This document shows positions 54,922 to 63,305 of a DNA stretch of 64,000 nucleotides, piece after piece. The translations under genes were made by a program, and so were the position numbers. Source of the stretch: Mucilaginibacter robiniae (GTDB taxonomy: Bacteria > Bacteroidota > Bacteroidia > Sphingobacteriales > Sphingobacteriaceae); assembly GCF_012849215.1 (NCBI RefSeq), contig NZ_CP051682.1, forward strand, positions 620,001-684,000. The letters are read 5' to 3'. Position 1 is the first letter of the stretch, and each line of letters begins with the position of its first letter. The notes below the pieces were generated by a model. It saw nothing but the letters and a program-made list of their open reading frames with translations, ran no database searches and was not told the DNA's origin.

Positions 54922-54953
54922 TACGGTATTGCTGCTAAATGAGCAATGATGAG

Positions 54954-55538
54954 TTATCCACGCATTTTGCTTAATAAACCTTCTATTACTTTGGGCAGGT
55001 GCTGATGTTCCAGCTGCTGACCTTTGAGTTTAATTATTTCCAGCGTATCGCTCGGCTCAATTTTGTATTTAGCCTGATGAATAATTTCGCCTTCATCAAA
55101 ATGCTCATTTACAAAGTGAATAGTGATGCCTGATTCTGCCTCACCATTAGCCAGCACCGCTTTATGTACATGATCGCCATACATGCCCTTACCACCATAT
55201 TTAGGCAATAGCGAAGGATGGATATTGATAATTTTATTCGGAAATGCTTGCAACAAAGAAGCGGGCACAAGCCATAAAAAACCTGCCAGCACAATTACAT
55301 CTACCTGCATATTCTGCAATAATCTGACTACCTCATCAGTTTGGTAAAATTCATGACGGGTAAATACATGAGTGGGTATTTCAAAGTTATCAGCCCTTTG
55401 CAGCACATAAGCATTAGGGTTGTTACTCAGCACCAGCACAACTTCGCCTTGGGCGTGCCCTTTAAAATACTCCATTATTTTTTGTGCATTCGAGCCCGAG
55501 CCCGATGCCAAAACAGCAACTCTGGTTTTCAAGATCAT
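54954..55538 (-). CDS. purN: Phosphoribosylglycinamide formyltransferase
   Basis: A 194-residue GAR transformylase using 10-formyl-tetrahydrofolate in purine synthesis. The phosphate loop is ASGSGSNAQK (11-20). Catalytic residues N105, H107 and D148 lie in IINIHPSLLP and FVNEHFDEG, as in E. coli PurN. It lies 2.7 kb from purH in the same orientation with bglX between, so it is not cotranscribed with it. Confidence 0.94.
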   Translation of the reverse strand: MILKTRVAVLASGSGSNAQKIMEYFKGHAQGEVVLVLSNNPNAYVLQRADNFEIPTHVFTRHEFYQTDEVVRLLQNMQVDVIVLAGFLWLVPASLLQAFPNKIINIHPSLLPKYGGKGMYGDHVHKAVLANGEAESGITIHFVNEHFDEGEIIHQAKYKIEPSDTLEIIKLKGQQLEHQHLPKVIEGLLSKMRG

Positions 55539-55608
55539 TGATATTTAGTTGCGGGTAAAAATAACATTTTACCCAAAAAGCAGACTAATACTATAAAATA
55601 GCGGTTAC

Positions 55609-56121
55609 TTAATCGGCTATGTGAATAAAACCGTATCGCATTACGGTGTACTTCTTTACCGTACTTGACTGGTATTTGGTTGGTGTGTCAGTTTGCTGCA
55701 ACACCAATGAGTTACGCCCCAGGTTAACAATCCGTGCATACTTAAAAGGCATAACCAATCCTGTATCTACTTTAAACTGCGTAGCAGACAAAAGCACCAA
55801 CTTATCCGTACTAAAATGCCAGTTACCGTTTTTTAAATCGGTTGCACAATTAAAGTGATTATACATATAAGTACCAGCATCATTAAAGTTGACCGTCTGT
55901 GTGTACATACAGGCGGTATTTAAAGTATCAGTAGTTTTAAGCGTATCGCCACTATAGTTATACCGTTGCAACGAGGCCAGCTGCCACGAGCCATAACCCG
56001 TTAAAAAAGTAGTAATACTGGCTTGTTCATCCTGCTTTTTGCAGGCATTAGTTAACCAGCATACCAGCAAAATACCAGCTAGTACAAATAAAACCGAAAA
56101 CTTGTTTTTTAGGATATGCAC
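55609..56121 (-). CDS. Lipocalin-like lipoprotein
   Basis: A 170-residue lipoprotein. The signal ends with a lipobox at LTNAC-KK (C27). The mature domain has the alternating pattern of a lipocalin-like barrel (GSWQLASLQRYNYSGD, TVNFNDAGTYMYN, NGNWHFSTDKLVLL, LVLQQTDTP), similar to small Bacteroidota lipocalin-like lipoproteins. It is probably anchored on the inner face of the outer membrane. The function is unknown. Confidence 0.75.
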   Translation of the reverse strand: MHILKNKFSVLFVLAGILLVCWLTNACKKQDEQASITTFLTGYGSWQLASLQRYNYSGDTLKTTDTLNTACMYTQTVNFNDAGTYMYNHFNCATDLKNGNWHFSTDKLVLLSATQFKVDTGLVMPFKYARIVNLGRNSLVLQQTDTPTKYQSSTVKKYTVMRYGFIHIAD

Positions 56122-56244
56122 CTTACAAAAGTATAAATTCCCTGAAAACTGCTGACATTACAAACTAACGTTTTATCAAAACAGCTCTAAATGCAAATAC
56201 TGGTATAACGTTGCTAGCCAAGGTTAATTACAATCAAGCATCTT

Positions 56245-58719
56245 TTATTCTGTTTTCAAATTTTTAACTGGGTTGGCCGTAGCTGCTTTTACCGATTGGA
56301 AACTTAGCGTCACACAAGCTATAACAATAGCCAGCATTCCGCCTACGGCAAATATCCACCAGCTGATGGCTATATGATAGGCAAAGTTTTGCAGCCATTG
56401 GTGCATAGCATACCAAGCTATGGGTGAAGCAATCAGGATGGCTAATAGTACCAGCTGCACAAAGTCTTTAGACAATAACAAGGTAATTTGCGCCACAGAT
56501 GCTCCCAACACTTTACGGATGCCGATCTCTTTGGTACGGCGCTCGGCAGTATATACTACCAACCCTAGTAAGCCGAGGCAGGCAACGAATATGGATAGTG
56601 AAGTAAATATAGTCAGCAAATTGCCTGTACGCTGGTCAGTAATGTACAAAGCGTTTAAATCGTTGTTCAAAAAAGTGTAATCAAAAGGTTCAACAGCGTT
56701 ATAGTTTTTCCACTTAGTGGCTATTTGCCTAAGTGTAGCTGCTGGGTTACCTGCCTTTAATTTCACAATCACAAAAGAAGTATGGGTATCATAACTTTTA
56801 GATGATTGGTTAAATAAGGCAAAAGGAGTAATTATATCATGTAATGATTCCAGATTAAAATCTTTCACTACGCCTACCACTTTGTAGGCTTCATACTTCC
56901 CTCCGGGATAACGTATGTACTGACCTATCGGATTTTTCCAGCCGATTTGCTTTACAGCAGCCTCGTTCAGAACTACGGATAAAGAATCATTAAAATTTTT
57001 GTTAAATGATCGGCCTTTTAACACTTTCAAGTTGAGCGCTGCGGTAAAATCCTGATCAACCAGGTAAGAGTTCAACGTAATATCTTTGGCTACATGGGGT
57101 TCTGTCTGGTTAGCTACAGGCACATAAAAATCGCCGAAAGAGCTTTTGGTAAATATACTGGTAGAGATGCTTGCCGCTTTCACCTGCGGCATGGCAGCTA
57201 GTTCCTGCCTGAAGGTTTCTTCGCTTTGACCCAGCTTTTCAGCATTAGGCAGCACAACAACATTCTCTTTATTGAAACCTAAGTCTCGGTTCTGAATATA
57301 ATGCAGTTGCAGGTAAACCACCAATGTACATACCATGAGCGCGGTAGATACCGTAAATTGAAAAACAACCAAACCGTTACGGATATTCAATACGCCCATA
57401 CCGGTTTTATATAAACCGGCACCTTTGAGCACACTAACCGGCTTAAACGATGCTAAGTAAAAAGCAGGGTAACCACCAGCCAGAAAAGTAACTACCCCAA
57501 TTAACGCAACCATCAAAGCCAGGTAGAAACTGTTAAACATCATCTGCGGTTGAAAATTCTTCCCAGATAACTGGTTGAACAAAGGTATTATTGCAATAAT
57601 CAACACCAAGCCTAAAGCCATAGAAACTAAGCCGAACAAAAATGTTTCGGTCAGGAATTGCTGAACAAGTGCTTTTTTGCCAGAACCAACCACCTTGCGT
57701 ACGCCTATCTCCTTAGCTCGCTTTGCAGCTTGGGCGGTAGAAAGATTAATAAAATTAACGCAGGCCAGTGTAATTACAAACAACCCAACGGCAGCAAAAA
57801 TGTACAGATTCTTAATATCGCCCTGATTGGTAATGGCTGATGTGATACCGGCTGACCGCAGATGGACATCTCTTAAAGCCTGTAAATGTAAGTTCCACCG
57901 TCCACCCTTTTTCAGAAACGCTTCATAATGCTGACCGATACGATTAAAGGCTGTAGCCGCTTGTACTTTCACCATTGCCGGAAATTTAGCCTCCATGTTT
58001 TTTACCACATCCGGGTTGGCCGCCACAACTGGTTTAAGTTTAACATAGGTAGCCATATTCAGCCAAACCCAGCTCCAGCTAAAATACTTTACTTCGCCAC
58101 AGTTTTGAACAGGTATCAGCATATCAAACTTTAAAGAGGATTGCGGTCCCACATCTTTCAATACGCCGGTTACTTTTAAAGGATTTTTGCTTACATCGGT
58201 CATCAGCAACTTGCCTATTACATCCGTATTACCGAAGTATTTTTTGGCAATAGCCTCTGTAATAACAATGGAATTAGGTTGTAGCAAGCAGGTAGCCGCA
58301 TTGCCTTGCTTTAGCGGATAAGTAAGTACCTGTAAAAAGTTTGCATCTACCGCAAACATGCCGCTTTCGGTAAATGCCTTGTACGTGTCGCCGCTGCTAT
58401 ATCGAATGAGCTGATTGCCGGGCCGATAAATACGGGTATAACTTTCTACTTCCGGAAAGTTGTTCAGGAGGGCATCGCCAGCTGGTGGTGGTGTGTAGCC
58501 AGCATTAAATTCGCTATCGCCCATTTTACCTTCCATGTTTACCCGGTATACACGGTTGGCATCTTGAATGAAGCCATCATAAGCCAGTTCATTTTTTGTG
58601 TACAGGCTGATCCACATTACACAAGCAAAGCCAATGGCTAAACCAGCAATACTAATCAGTGAAAAAACTTTGTTACGCAGCAGATGCCGGTAAGCAATGG
58701 TAAAGTAGTTTTTAAACAT
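56245..58719 (-). CDS. FtsX-like ABC transporter permease (MacB type)
   Basis: An 824-residue permease with duplicated architecture: an N-terminal TM (about 20-42), a MacB-like periplasmic domain (about 50-280), an FtsX TM block (about 290-440), a second MacB/periplasmic domain (about 455-680) and a second FtsX block ending near 815. KEIGVRKVVG and its C-terminal copy KEIGIRKVLGASV mark the two FtsX loops. No ATPase gene is adjacent. Tandem operator-like palindromes upstream (58804-58845) suggest regulated expression. Export of peptides or lipoproteins, or mechanotransmission, is likely; the substrate is unknown. Confidence 0.9.
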   Translation of the reverse strand: MFKNYFTIAYRHLLRNKVFSLISIAGLAIGFACVMWISLYTKNELAYDGFIQDANRVYRVNMEGKMGDSEFNAGYTPPPAGDALLNNFPEVESYTRIYRPGNQLIRYSSGDTYKAFTESGMFAVDANFLQVLTYPLKQGNAATCLLQPNSIVITEAIAKKYFGNTDVIGKLLMTDVSKNPLKVTGVLKDVGPQSSLKFDMLIPVQNCGEVKYFSWSWVWLNMATYVKLKPVVAANPDVVKNMEAKFPAMVKVQAATAFNRIGQHYEAFLKKGGRWNLHLQALRDVHLRSAGITSAITNQGDIKNLYIFAAVGLFVITLACVNFINLSTAQAAKRAKEIGVRKVVGSGKKALVQQFLTETFLFGLVSMALGLVLIIAIIPLFNQLSGKNFQPQMMFNSFYLALMVALIGVVTFLAGGYPAFYLASFKPVSVLKGAGLYKTGMGVLNIRNGLVVFQFTVSTALMVCTLVVYLQLHYIQNRDLGFNKENVVVLPNAEKLGQSEETFRQELAAMPQVKAASISTSIFTKSSFGDFYVPVANQTEPHVAKDITLNSYLVDQDFTAALNLKVLKGRSFNKNFNDSLSVVLNEAAVKQIGWKNPIGQYIRYPGGKYEAYKVVGVVKDFNLESLHDIITPFALFNQSSKSYDTHTSFVIVKLKAGNPAATLRQIATKWKNYNAVEPFDYTFLNNDLNALYITDQRTGNLLTIFTSLSIFVACLGLLGLVVYTAERRTKEIGIRKVLGASVAQITLLLSKDFVQLVLLAILIASPIAWYAMHQWLQNFAYHIAISWWIFAVGGMLAIVIACVTLSFQSVKAATANPVKNLKTE

Positions 58720-58803
58720 GACGGCAAGATGTTAACACTCTTTCATCGCATACCACGCACCAAACCTTCAAAGTATTGTATATCAGCACAATATTATATA
58801 AGT

Positions 58804-58845
58804 AACGAACAATAACCGTTCATAATCGAACAGTTACTGTTCGTT
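58804..58845. promoter_or_regulatory. Tandem operator-like palindromes
   Basis: CGAACAGTTACTGTTCG (58827-58843) is a near-perfect palindrome with a 3-base centre. A related one begins at 58806 (CGAACAATAACCGTTC). Together AACGAAC... and ...GTTCGTT form 18-bp arms matching at 16 positions. They lie 85-126 bp upstream of the permease gene. Confidence 0.6.
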
Positions 58846-58848
58846 AAA

Positions 58849-58933
58849 GTACTGACGAAACAGTGCCACCACTGCCAATGGCTTGTCAGTGTTACAGGGT
58901 GTTACACACTGAAACATGTAACACCTGTAACAC
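58849..58933 (+). repeat. Dispersed structured repeat, copy B
   Basis: Nearly identical to 40277-40363 (about five mismatches over the first 80 bp). It folds into a 17-18-bp hairpin: GTGTTACAGGGTGTTACA (58889-58906) against TGTAACACCTGTAACAC (58917-58933), one bulged base and a 10-base loop, preceded by a small CAGTG/CACTG hairpin. It lies 13 bp after the stop codon of the FAD/Rieske gene. Confidence 0.8.
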
Positions 58934-58946
58934 TACACCTATAAGT

Positions 58947-60533
58947 TTACTGCTGTTCAGGCACAGCAACTGATTCCAGATCGTGTTTGGTTGGCCCATT
59001 AATTACTTTACCCTCGCAAGTAAAGCGTGAACCGTGGCACGGGCAATCAAAAGATTTTTCATCGTTATTCCACTGCACCACGCAACCCATGTGCGGGCAA
59101 ATGGCGCTATACGCTTGAAAACGACCTTCGGGTGTACGGTAAACGGCTACTTTCTTCACCTTGCCCACGATAGCGGCCTCACCAGGCTTAATGCTTTTCA
59201 GCGATTCTACATCGGATGGCAGCAAGTAATCTACAAACTGGCTCAGGGTGGTGTACTGTTCTTCCAGGTAAGTTTTGGCAGTTCGCAGCTTAACCGTTAT
59301 CCGGGCCGGATCGTACAGTTTAGTCCAAGGGTTTTCCCGACCCATAATCAGGTCTGTAATCAATATCCCGGCTAAGGTACCATGGGTCATGCCATTACCT
59401 GAATCGCCGGTTACGATATATACTTTCTCATTACCCGGATTTTTACCAATAAAGCCCATATCATCTACCGGCTCCATCACCTGGCCCGACCAGCGGTATA
59501 CAATATCTTCAACCTGCGGGAAACGCTCACGCAGCCAGGTTTCCAATTGTTTATATCTGCCTTCTTCCGGTTCTTCCTCTTTATTGGCCTGCCCGGTTTT
59601 ATGGTCGGCTCCGCCATGTATCAGCAAATCATACTGTTCGTTGTAAGGCTGGGTACGCACATAGTTATAAGGCATAGTAGGCCAAACCGAATCCTTATCG
59701 CCAGTGTCCCACCATAAAGCAGGTTCAATTTTATCTTTCGGCACCTTAGCCACAATAACATACGAACGGTATGGTGACTGTTTGGTGTGCATGGTAAACC
59801 AATCGTTAACAGGCGTATTGGTAGCCACAACCACGCTTTCTGCCTCTATTTTATGGCCATTGGCTTCTACCAGCCCCTCCTCTACTTTATCTGCACGGGT
59901 TTCAGTAAATATCTTTCCACCAAGACGAACAAAGGCTTCGGCTACTCCCCTCAAATATTTTAAAGGATGAAACTGACCTTGGTGCGGAAACTTTAGACTT
60001 GGCCCTTTTTCCACTGGAATACCCGGAACGCTGTACACCATTTCAGTAGCAATACCGGCTTTTTGGGTAGCTTGTAGTTCCTCATCTAAAGTTTGTTGCT
60101 TATCAGTTGGGTGCAGAAACAGGTAGCCATCTACCCGTTTAAAATCACAATCTATATTTTCTTCTTGTACAATTTTTTCAATTAAATCAATAGCTGCGGT
60201 ATGGCTTTCGGCTGCATTGCGGGCACCTTCTTCGCCAAAATAACTTTCAATTTCGCTATACCGGTCATCAAGCGCATTAACCAGGTGGGCGGTAGTACGG
60301 CCGGTTTCGCCGCTGCCTACATAGCCATCTTCCACAATAACTACCTGCTTGCCGGCTTTGGCCAGGCAGTAGCCAATGGTTACGCCAGCTATACCGGCGC
60401 CTATAATTACCACATCGGTTTTGATGTCGGCGCCAAGTTTGGCATATTGCAACGGCTCAACACTATCCGTCCAGTAGGATAAGTGTGTTCCTGAGGTCAA
60501 CTTACCATCAGCATTTGTTTGTGTGCTTTCCAT
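58947..60533 (-). CDS. FAD-dependent oxidoreductase with C-terminal Rieske domain
   Basis: A 528-residue fusion. The N-terminal DAO/DadA-type FAD domain has the dinucleotide motif VVIIGAGIAGVTIGYCLA (about 42-59) and GSGETGRTTAHL. The C-terminal Rieske [2Fe-2S] domain shows CPHMGC and CPCHGS (about 479-501), with each half giving one cysteine and one histidine. Electrons probably pass between an amine or amino-acid-like substrate, FAD and the cluster; the substrate is unknown. It is divergent from the yiaK-like pseudogene. Confidence 0.9.
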   Translation of the reverse strand: MESTQTNADGKLTSGTHLSYWTDSVEPLQYAKLGADIKTDVVIIGAGIAGVTIGYCLAKAGKQVVIVEDGYVGSGETGRTTAHLVNALDDRYSEIESYFGEEGARNAAESHTAAIDLIEKIVQEENIDCDFKRVDGYLFLHPTDKQQTLDEELQATQKAGIATEMVYSVPGIPVEKGPSLKFPHQGQFHPLKYLRGVAEAFVRLGGKIFTETRADKVEEGLVEANGHKIEAESVVVATNTPVNDWFTMHTKQSPYRSYVIVAKVPKDKIEPALWWDTGDKDSVWPTMPYNYVRTQPYNEQYDLLIHGGADHKTGQANKEEEPEEGRYKQLETWLRERFPQVEDIVYRWSGQVMEPVDDMGFIGKNPGNEKVYIVTGDSGNGMTHGTLAGILITDLIMGRENPWTKLYDPARITVKLRTAKTYLEEQYTTLSQFVDYLLPSDVESLKSIKPGEAAIVGKVKKVAVYRTPEGRFQAYSAICPHMGCVVQWNNDEKSFDCPCHGSRFTCEGKVINGPTKHDLESVAVPEQQ

Positions 60534-60638
60534 AGGTTTTTATTTGGTGTATGATATCTTAAAACCACTGCTGCTAAATATGGTTTTAGCATAAAGCGGG
60601 TATAACGTGGTTTGCCCAATTAATAAATTTCAAACAGC

Positions 60639-61627
60639 ATGCGCATTCCATTTGACACCATGCAGGCCGAATTTAAACGCGTACTGCTGCAACTTAACTT
60701 TAATGATGACAAAGCAGATGCCTGCGCCTCTATTTTTGCCGACAACAGCCTGAATGGAATTTACACGCACGGGCTTAACCGTTTCCCGGTGTTTGTGCAA
60801 TACATTAAAGAAGGCTATATAAAGCCCGATGCCGAACCCACAGCCGAAGAAGGCTTGGGTTTAGTGGAACGTTGGAATGGCAATTTGGGCCCTGGTATGC
60901 TCAATGCTCAATTTTGTATGGATCGCGCCATTAACCTAGCCCGGCAACATGGTATAGGCTGTGTAGCTATACGAAACACGAACCATTGGATGCGAGGCGG
61001 TACCTACGGATGGCAGGCTGCCGAAGCCGGTGGCATCGGCATTTGCTTTACCAACACAATTGCCAACTTACCGCCTTGGGGGGCATTGATCCGCGGTTGG
61101 GTAATAACCCGTTAATTATTGCCGTACCTCGTGAAGGTGGGCATGTGGTTTTAGATATGGCTATCTCGCAGTATTCATTTGGCAAGCTGCTGCAATACCA
61201 GGCCAGTGGTGAAGAGTTACCTTTACCCGGAGGCTACAATAGAAATGGAGAGTTAACGCTGAACGCCGGTGAAGTTGTAGAATCGGGTCGGTTATTGCCG
61301 GTAGGGTTTTGGAAAGGCTCAGGTTTATCTATGATGCTGGATTTGCTGGTAACTATCCTGAGCGGGGGACAATCTACAGCAGCAGTTACCCAGAGCCAGG
61401 CAGAGTATGGCGTATCGCAGGTATTTATTTGCATTAAGCCTAACTCTGATGAAATGACTCAAAACTTGATTGAGCAGATTATCAGCTATACTAAAACCAG
61501 TACGCCCGAACATGAAGGCCATGCCATACGCTACCCCGGTGAAAGCACCCTAAGAATCAGGGCCCAGAACTTACAGGAGGGTATTCCGGTAGATGAAACC
61601 ATCTGGAATAAGGTACTAGCTTTGTAA
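60639..61627 (+). pseudogene. yiaK-like 3-dehydro-L-gulonate / diketogulonate reductase, frameshifted
   Basis: Two overlapping frames together encode one LDH_2/YiaK-type NAD(P)H oxidoreductase of about 329 residues. Frame 1 runs from 60639 to W147-G148 (IANLPPWG), with the catalytic His region (NSLNGIYTHGLNRFP) and NTNHWMRGG. Frame 2 continues with GIDPRLGNNPLIIAVP and ends ...ETIWNKVLAL at 61627. The shift lies in a run of six G at 61078-61083; seven G would restore the frame. As read, translation ends early at 61115. It could be a decayed gene, a sequencing error in the homopolymer, or slippage-controlled expression. The family reduces keto acids in gulonate/ascorbate catabolism. Confidence 0.85.
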
Positions 61628-61689
61628 ACAGGGCTGCCAAAACCAAGCTTAAAGGTCTAGCTCATAGCTGAACCTGAATATTACCTGCT

Positions 61690-61697
61690 TATATTTG
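61690..61697 (+). promoter_or_regulatory. TAnnTTTG promoter of the TetR gene
   Basis: TATATTTG lies 26 bp before the start codon. No -33 element is clear. Confidence 0.5.
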
Positions 61698-61722
61698 CCA
61701 CGCAATACGAGCTTACACGTTT

Positions 61723-62310
61723 ATGTCGAAAGGTGCAACTACCCGCTTAAATATACTGCAGAAGGCTTTTCAACTGATTTATACCCGAGGGTATCAGGCT
61801 ACCAGCGTTGATGATATTATTGCCACTACGCAGGTCACTAAAGGTGCGTTCTTTTACCATTTTAAAAATAAAGATGAAATGGGCCTGGCCATGATTAACG
61901 ATGTCATGTACCCAGGTATGTACGAGGCTTTAGTGCACCCTCTTGAAGCCGGTCAGGATCCAGCCGAAGAAATATATACCATGATGAAGGCCCTGTTAAT
62001 TGGCAATCCGTTTTTTCAAGTAAAGTATGGCTGCCCGGCTATTAACCTGATCGAAGAAATGTCGCCTTTAAATGAAGCTTTTCATCAAGCCTTATCCAAG
62101 TTGGTTGCACAATGGCAAAAAGCTATTGAACAATGTATAAACAACGGTAAAACAACCGGCAAAATACATAATGAAGTAAATGCCACGCAAGTAGCCACGT
62201 TTGTTATGGCAGGTTATGGTGGTATACGCAACTTGGGTAAAATATTAGGAGCAGACTGTTACCACACTTACCTGCATGAGCTTAAAATATACTTAGAAAC
62301 GTTGAAATAA
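61723..62310 (+). CDS. TetR/AcrR-family transcriptional regulator
   Basis: A 195-residue repressor. The N-terminal DNA-binding domain has the TetR helix-turn-helix (TSVDDIIATTQVTKGAFFYHFKNKDEM, read in parts: SVDDIIATTQVTK and GAFFYHFKNK, about 28-53). The C-terminal ligand domain is helical with YGCPAINLIEEMS. The GAFFYHF turn resembles repressors with operators of the type GACC/GGTC or ACC/GGT. A 28-bp palindrome containing ACC-AATT-GGT lies between this gene and the next (62322-62349), a likely operator. The ligand is unknown. Confidence 0.92.
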   Translation: MSKGATTRLNILQKAFQLIYTRGYQATSVDDIIATTQVTKGAFFYHFKNKDEMGLAMINDVMYPGMYEALVHPLEAGQDPAEEIYTMMKALLIGNPFFQVKYGCPAINLIEEMSPLNEAFHQALSKLVAQWQKAIEQCINNGKTTGKIHNEVNATQVATFVMAGYGGIRNLGKILGADCYHTYLHELKIYLETLK

Positions 62311-62321
62311 TTTTTTTTCAT

Positions 62322-62349
62322 TAAAAACATACCAATTGGTATGTTTTTA
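62322..62349. promoter_or_regulatory. 28-bp perfect palindrome, probable TetR operator
   Basis: Perfect dyad centred at 62335/62336. The inner part is ACATACCAATTGGTATGT, extended on both sides by A/T bases. It lies 12 bp after the TetR stop codon and directly abuts the promoter element at 62350. Confidence 0.75.
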
Positions 62350-62357
62350 TACTTTTG
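62350..62357 (+). promoter_or_regulatory. TAnnTTTG promoter of the DUF6010 gene
   Basis: TACTTTTG, starting one base after the TetR-type palindrome and 20 bp before the ATG. The palindrome covers the expected -33 to -10 spacer, so bound protein should block transcription. Confidence 0.65.
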
Positions 62358-62377
62358 CATAGATCAATGTTAAAGTT

Positions 62378-62791
62378 ATGACACATACTACTACTGAAAT
62401 TTTTTCTTTATCAGATGCTTTCATGGCAATTGTTGTAGCACTAGTAGCCATTACCTTGTTATCCCTATTTCGAGAACCTGAACGACAAAAATTTAACGCT
62501 TTACTTATTGCTGGAGCCAGTGCAACTTATTTGAGCGGAGGCTTAGGTGTATGGGAATTTACTTTTTGCGCTACCATGACGGCTTTAGCTTACTTTGGCT
62601 TTAGGCATTATTATTTTATAGGAACAGGTTGGTTATTGCACGTAGGCTGGGATGTAATGCATCATTTATATGGTAGTCCCATCATCCCCTTTTTGCCCAC
62701 TTCATCAGCCGGATGTGCGGTTTGTGATAGCTTACTGGCCTTGTGGTTCTTTTGCAAAGCGCCGTCGGTATTTACTTGGTTTCGTAAATAG
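62378..62791 (+). CDS. DUF6010 family membrane protein
   Basis: A 137-residue inner-membrane protein with four hydrophobic segments (about 14-30, 41-58, 62-80, 116-131). Histidines in GWLLHVGWDVMHHLYG are conserved in my recollection of DUF6010. Function is unknown. It appears controlled by the TetR regulator through the operator directly upstream, and is followed after 18 bp by another membrane gene. Confidence 0.78.
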   Translation: MTHTTTEIFSLSDAFMAIVVALVAITLLSLFREPERQKFNALLIAGASATYLSGGLGVWEFTFCATMTALAYFGFRHYYFIGTGWLLHVGWDVMHHLYGSPIIPFLPTSSAGCAVCDSLLALWFFCKAPSVFTWFRK

Positions 62792-62809
62792 TTTTTAAAT
62801 TAGCTTGAT

Positions 62810-63274
62810 ATGTACCCTACCCTTTTAGCCCTACACTCGCTTACCCGGTGGTTGGTTCTGATCAGCCTGATGTATGCTATTTACCGTGCTTACCGGGGGC
62901 AACACAAGCATTTGCCTTTCACTAAGTTTGATAACACCGTTCGGCATGTTACGGCTACGATAGCGCATATACAACTTACTTGGGGCGTTTGGCTGTACAT
63001 TATTAGTCCGCTAACAGAATACTTCCGGGATCATTTCAGCACGGCTGTACACGATCGGCAGTTCCGTTTTTTCGGGATGGAACACAGCTTGATGATGCTC
63101 ACAGCTGTTACGCTAATTACCATAGGCTCGGCAAAAGCTAAACGCCAAGCTACCGATCAGCAAAAATTTAAAACGATGGTTACATGGTTTACCATTGCAC
63201 TGCTTATCATCCTATCTTCTATTCCCTGGTCATTTTCGCCTTTAATCAGCCGACCTAATTTTCGGCCTTTCTAA
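62810..63274 (+). CDS. Four-helix membrane protein, cytochrome b-like
   Basis: A 154-residue protein with four hydrophobic segments (about 10-27, 47-66, 88-105, 122-140). Histidines lie within or near the helices (LALHSLTRWLV, IAHIQLTWGVW, FFGMEHSLMML), a pattern like small haem b membrane proteins, and such genes are often labelled cytochrome B in Bacteroidota. Haem binding is not proven. It probably shares the TetR-controlled transcript of the preceding gene (18-bp gap). Confidence 0.65.
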   Translation: MYPTLLALHSLTRWLVLISLMYAIYRAYRGQHKHLPFTKFDNTVRHVTATIAHIQLTWGVWLYIISPLTEYFRDHFSTAVHDRQFRFFGMEHSLMMLTAVTLITIGSAKAKRQATDQQKFKTMVTWFTIALLIILSSIPWSFSPLISRPNFRPF

Positions 63275-63305
63275 TTAGGGAACGATTAATAATTATGATA
63301 GCAGC

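Noticed and set aside
54954..54962. TTATCCACG DnaA-box-like sequence at the end of purN
   Set aside because: It lies in coding sequence and includes the stop codon; one mismatch and no sister boxes.
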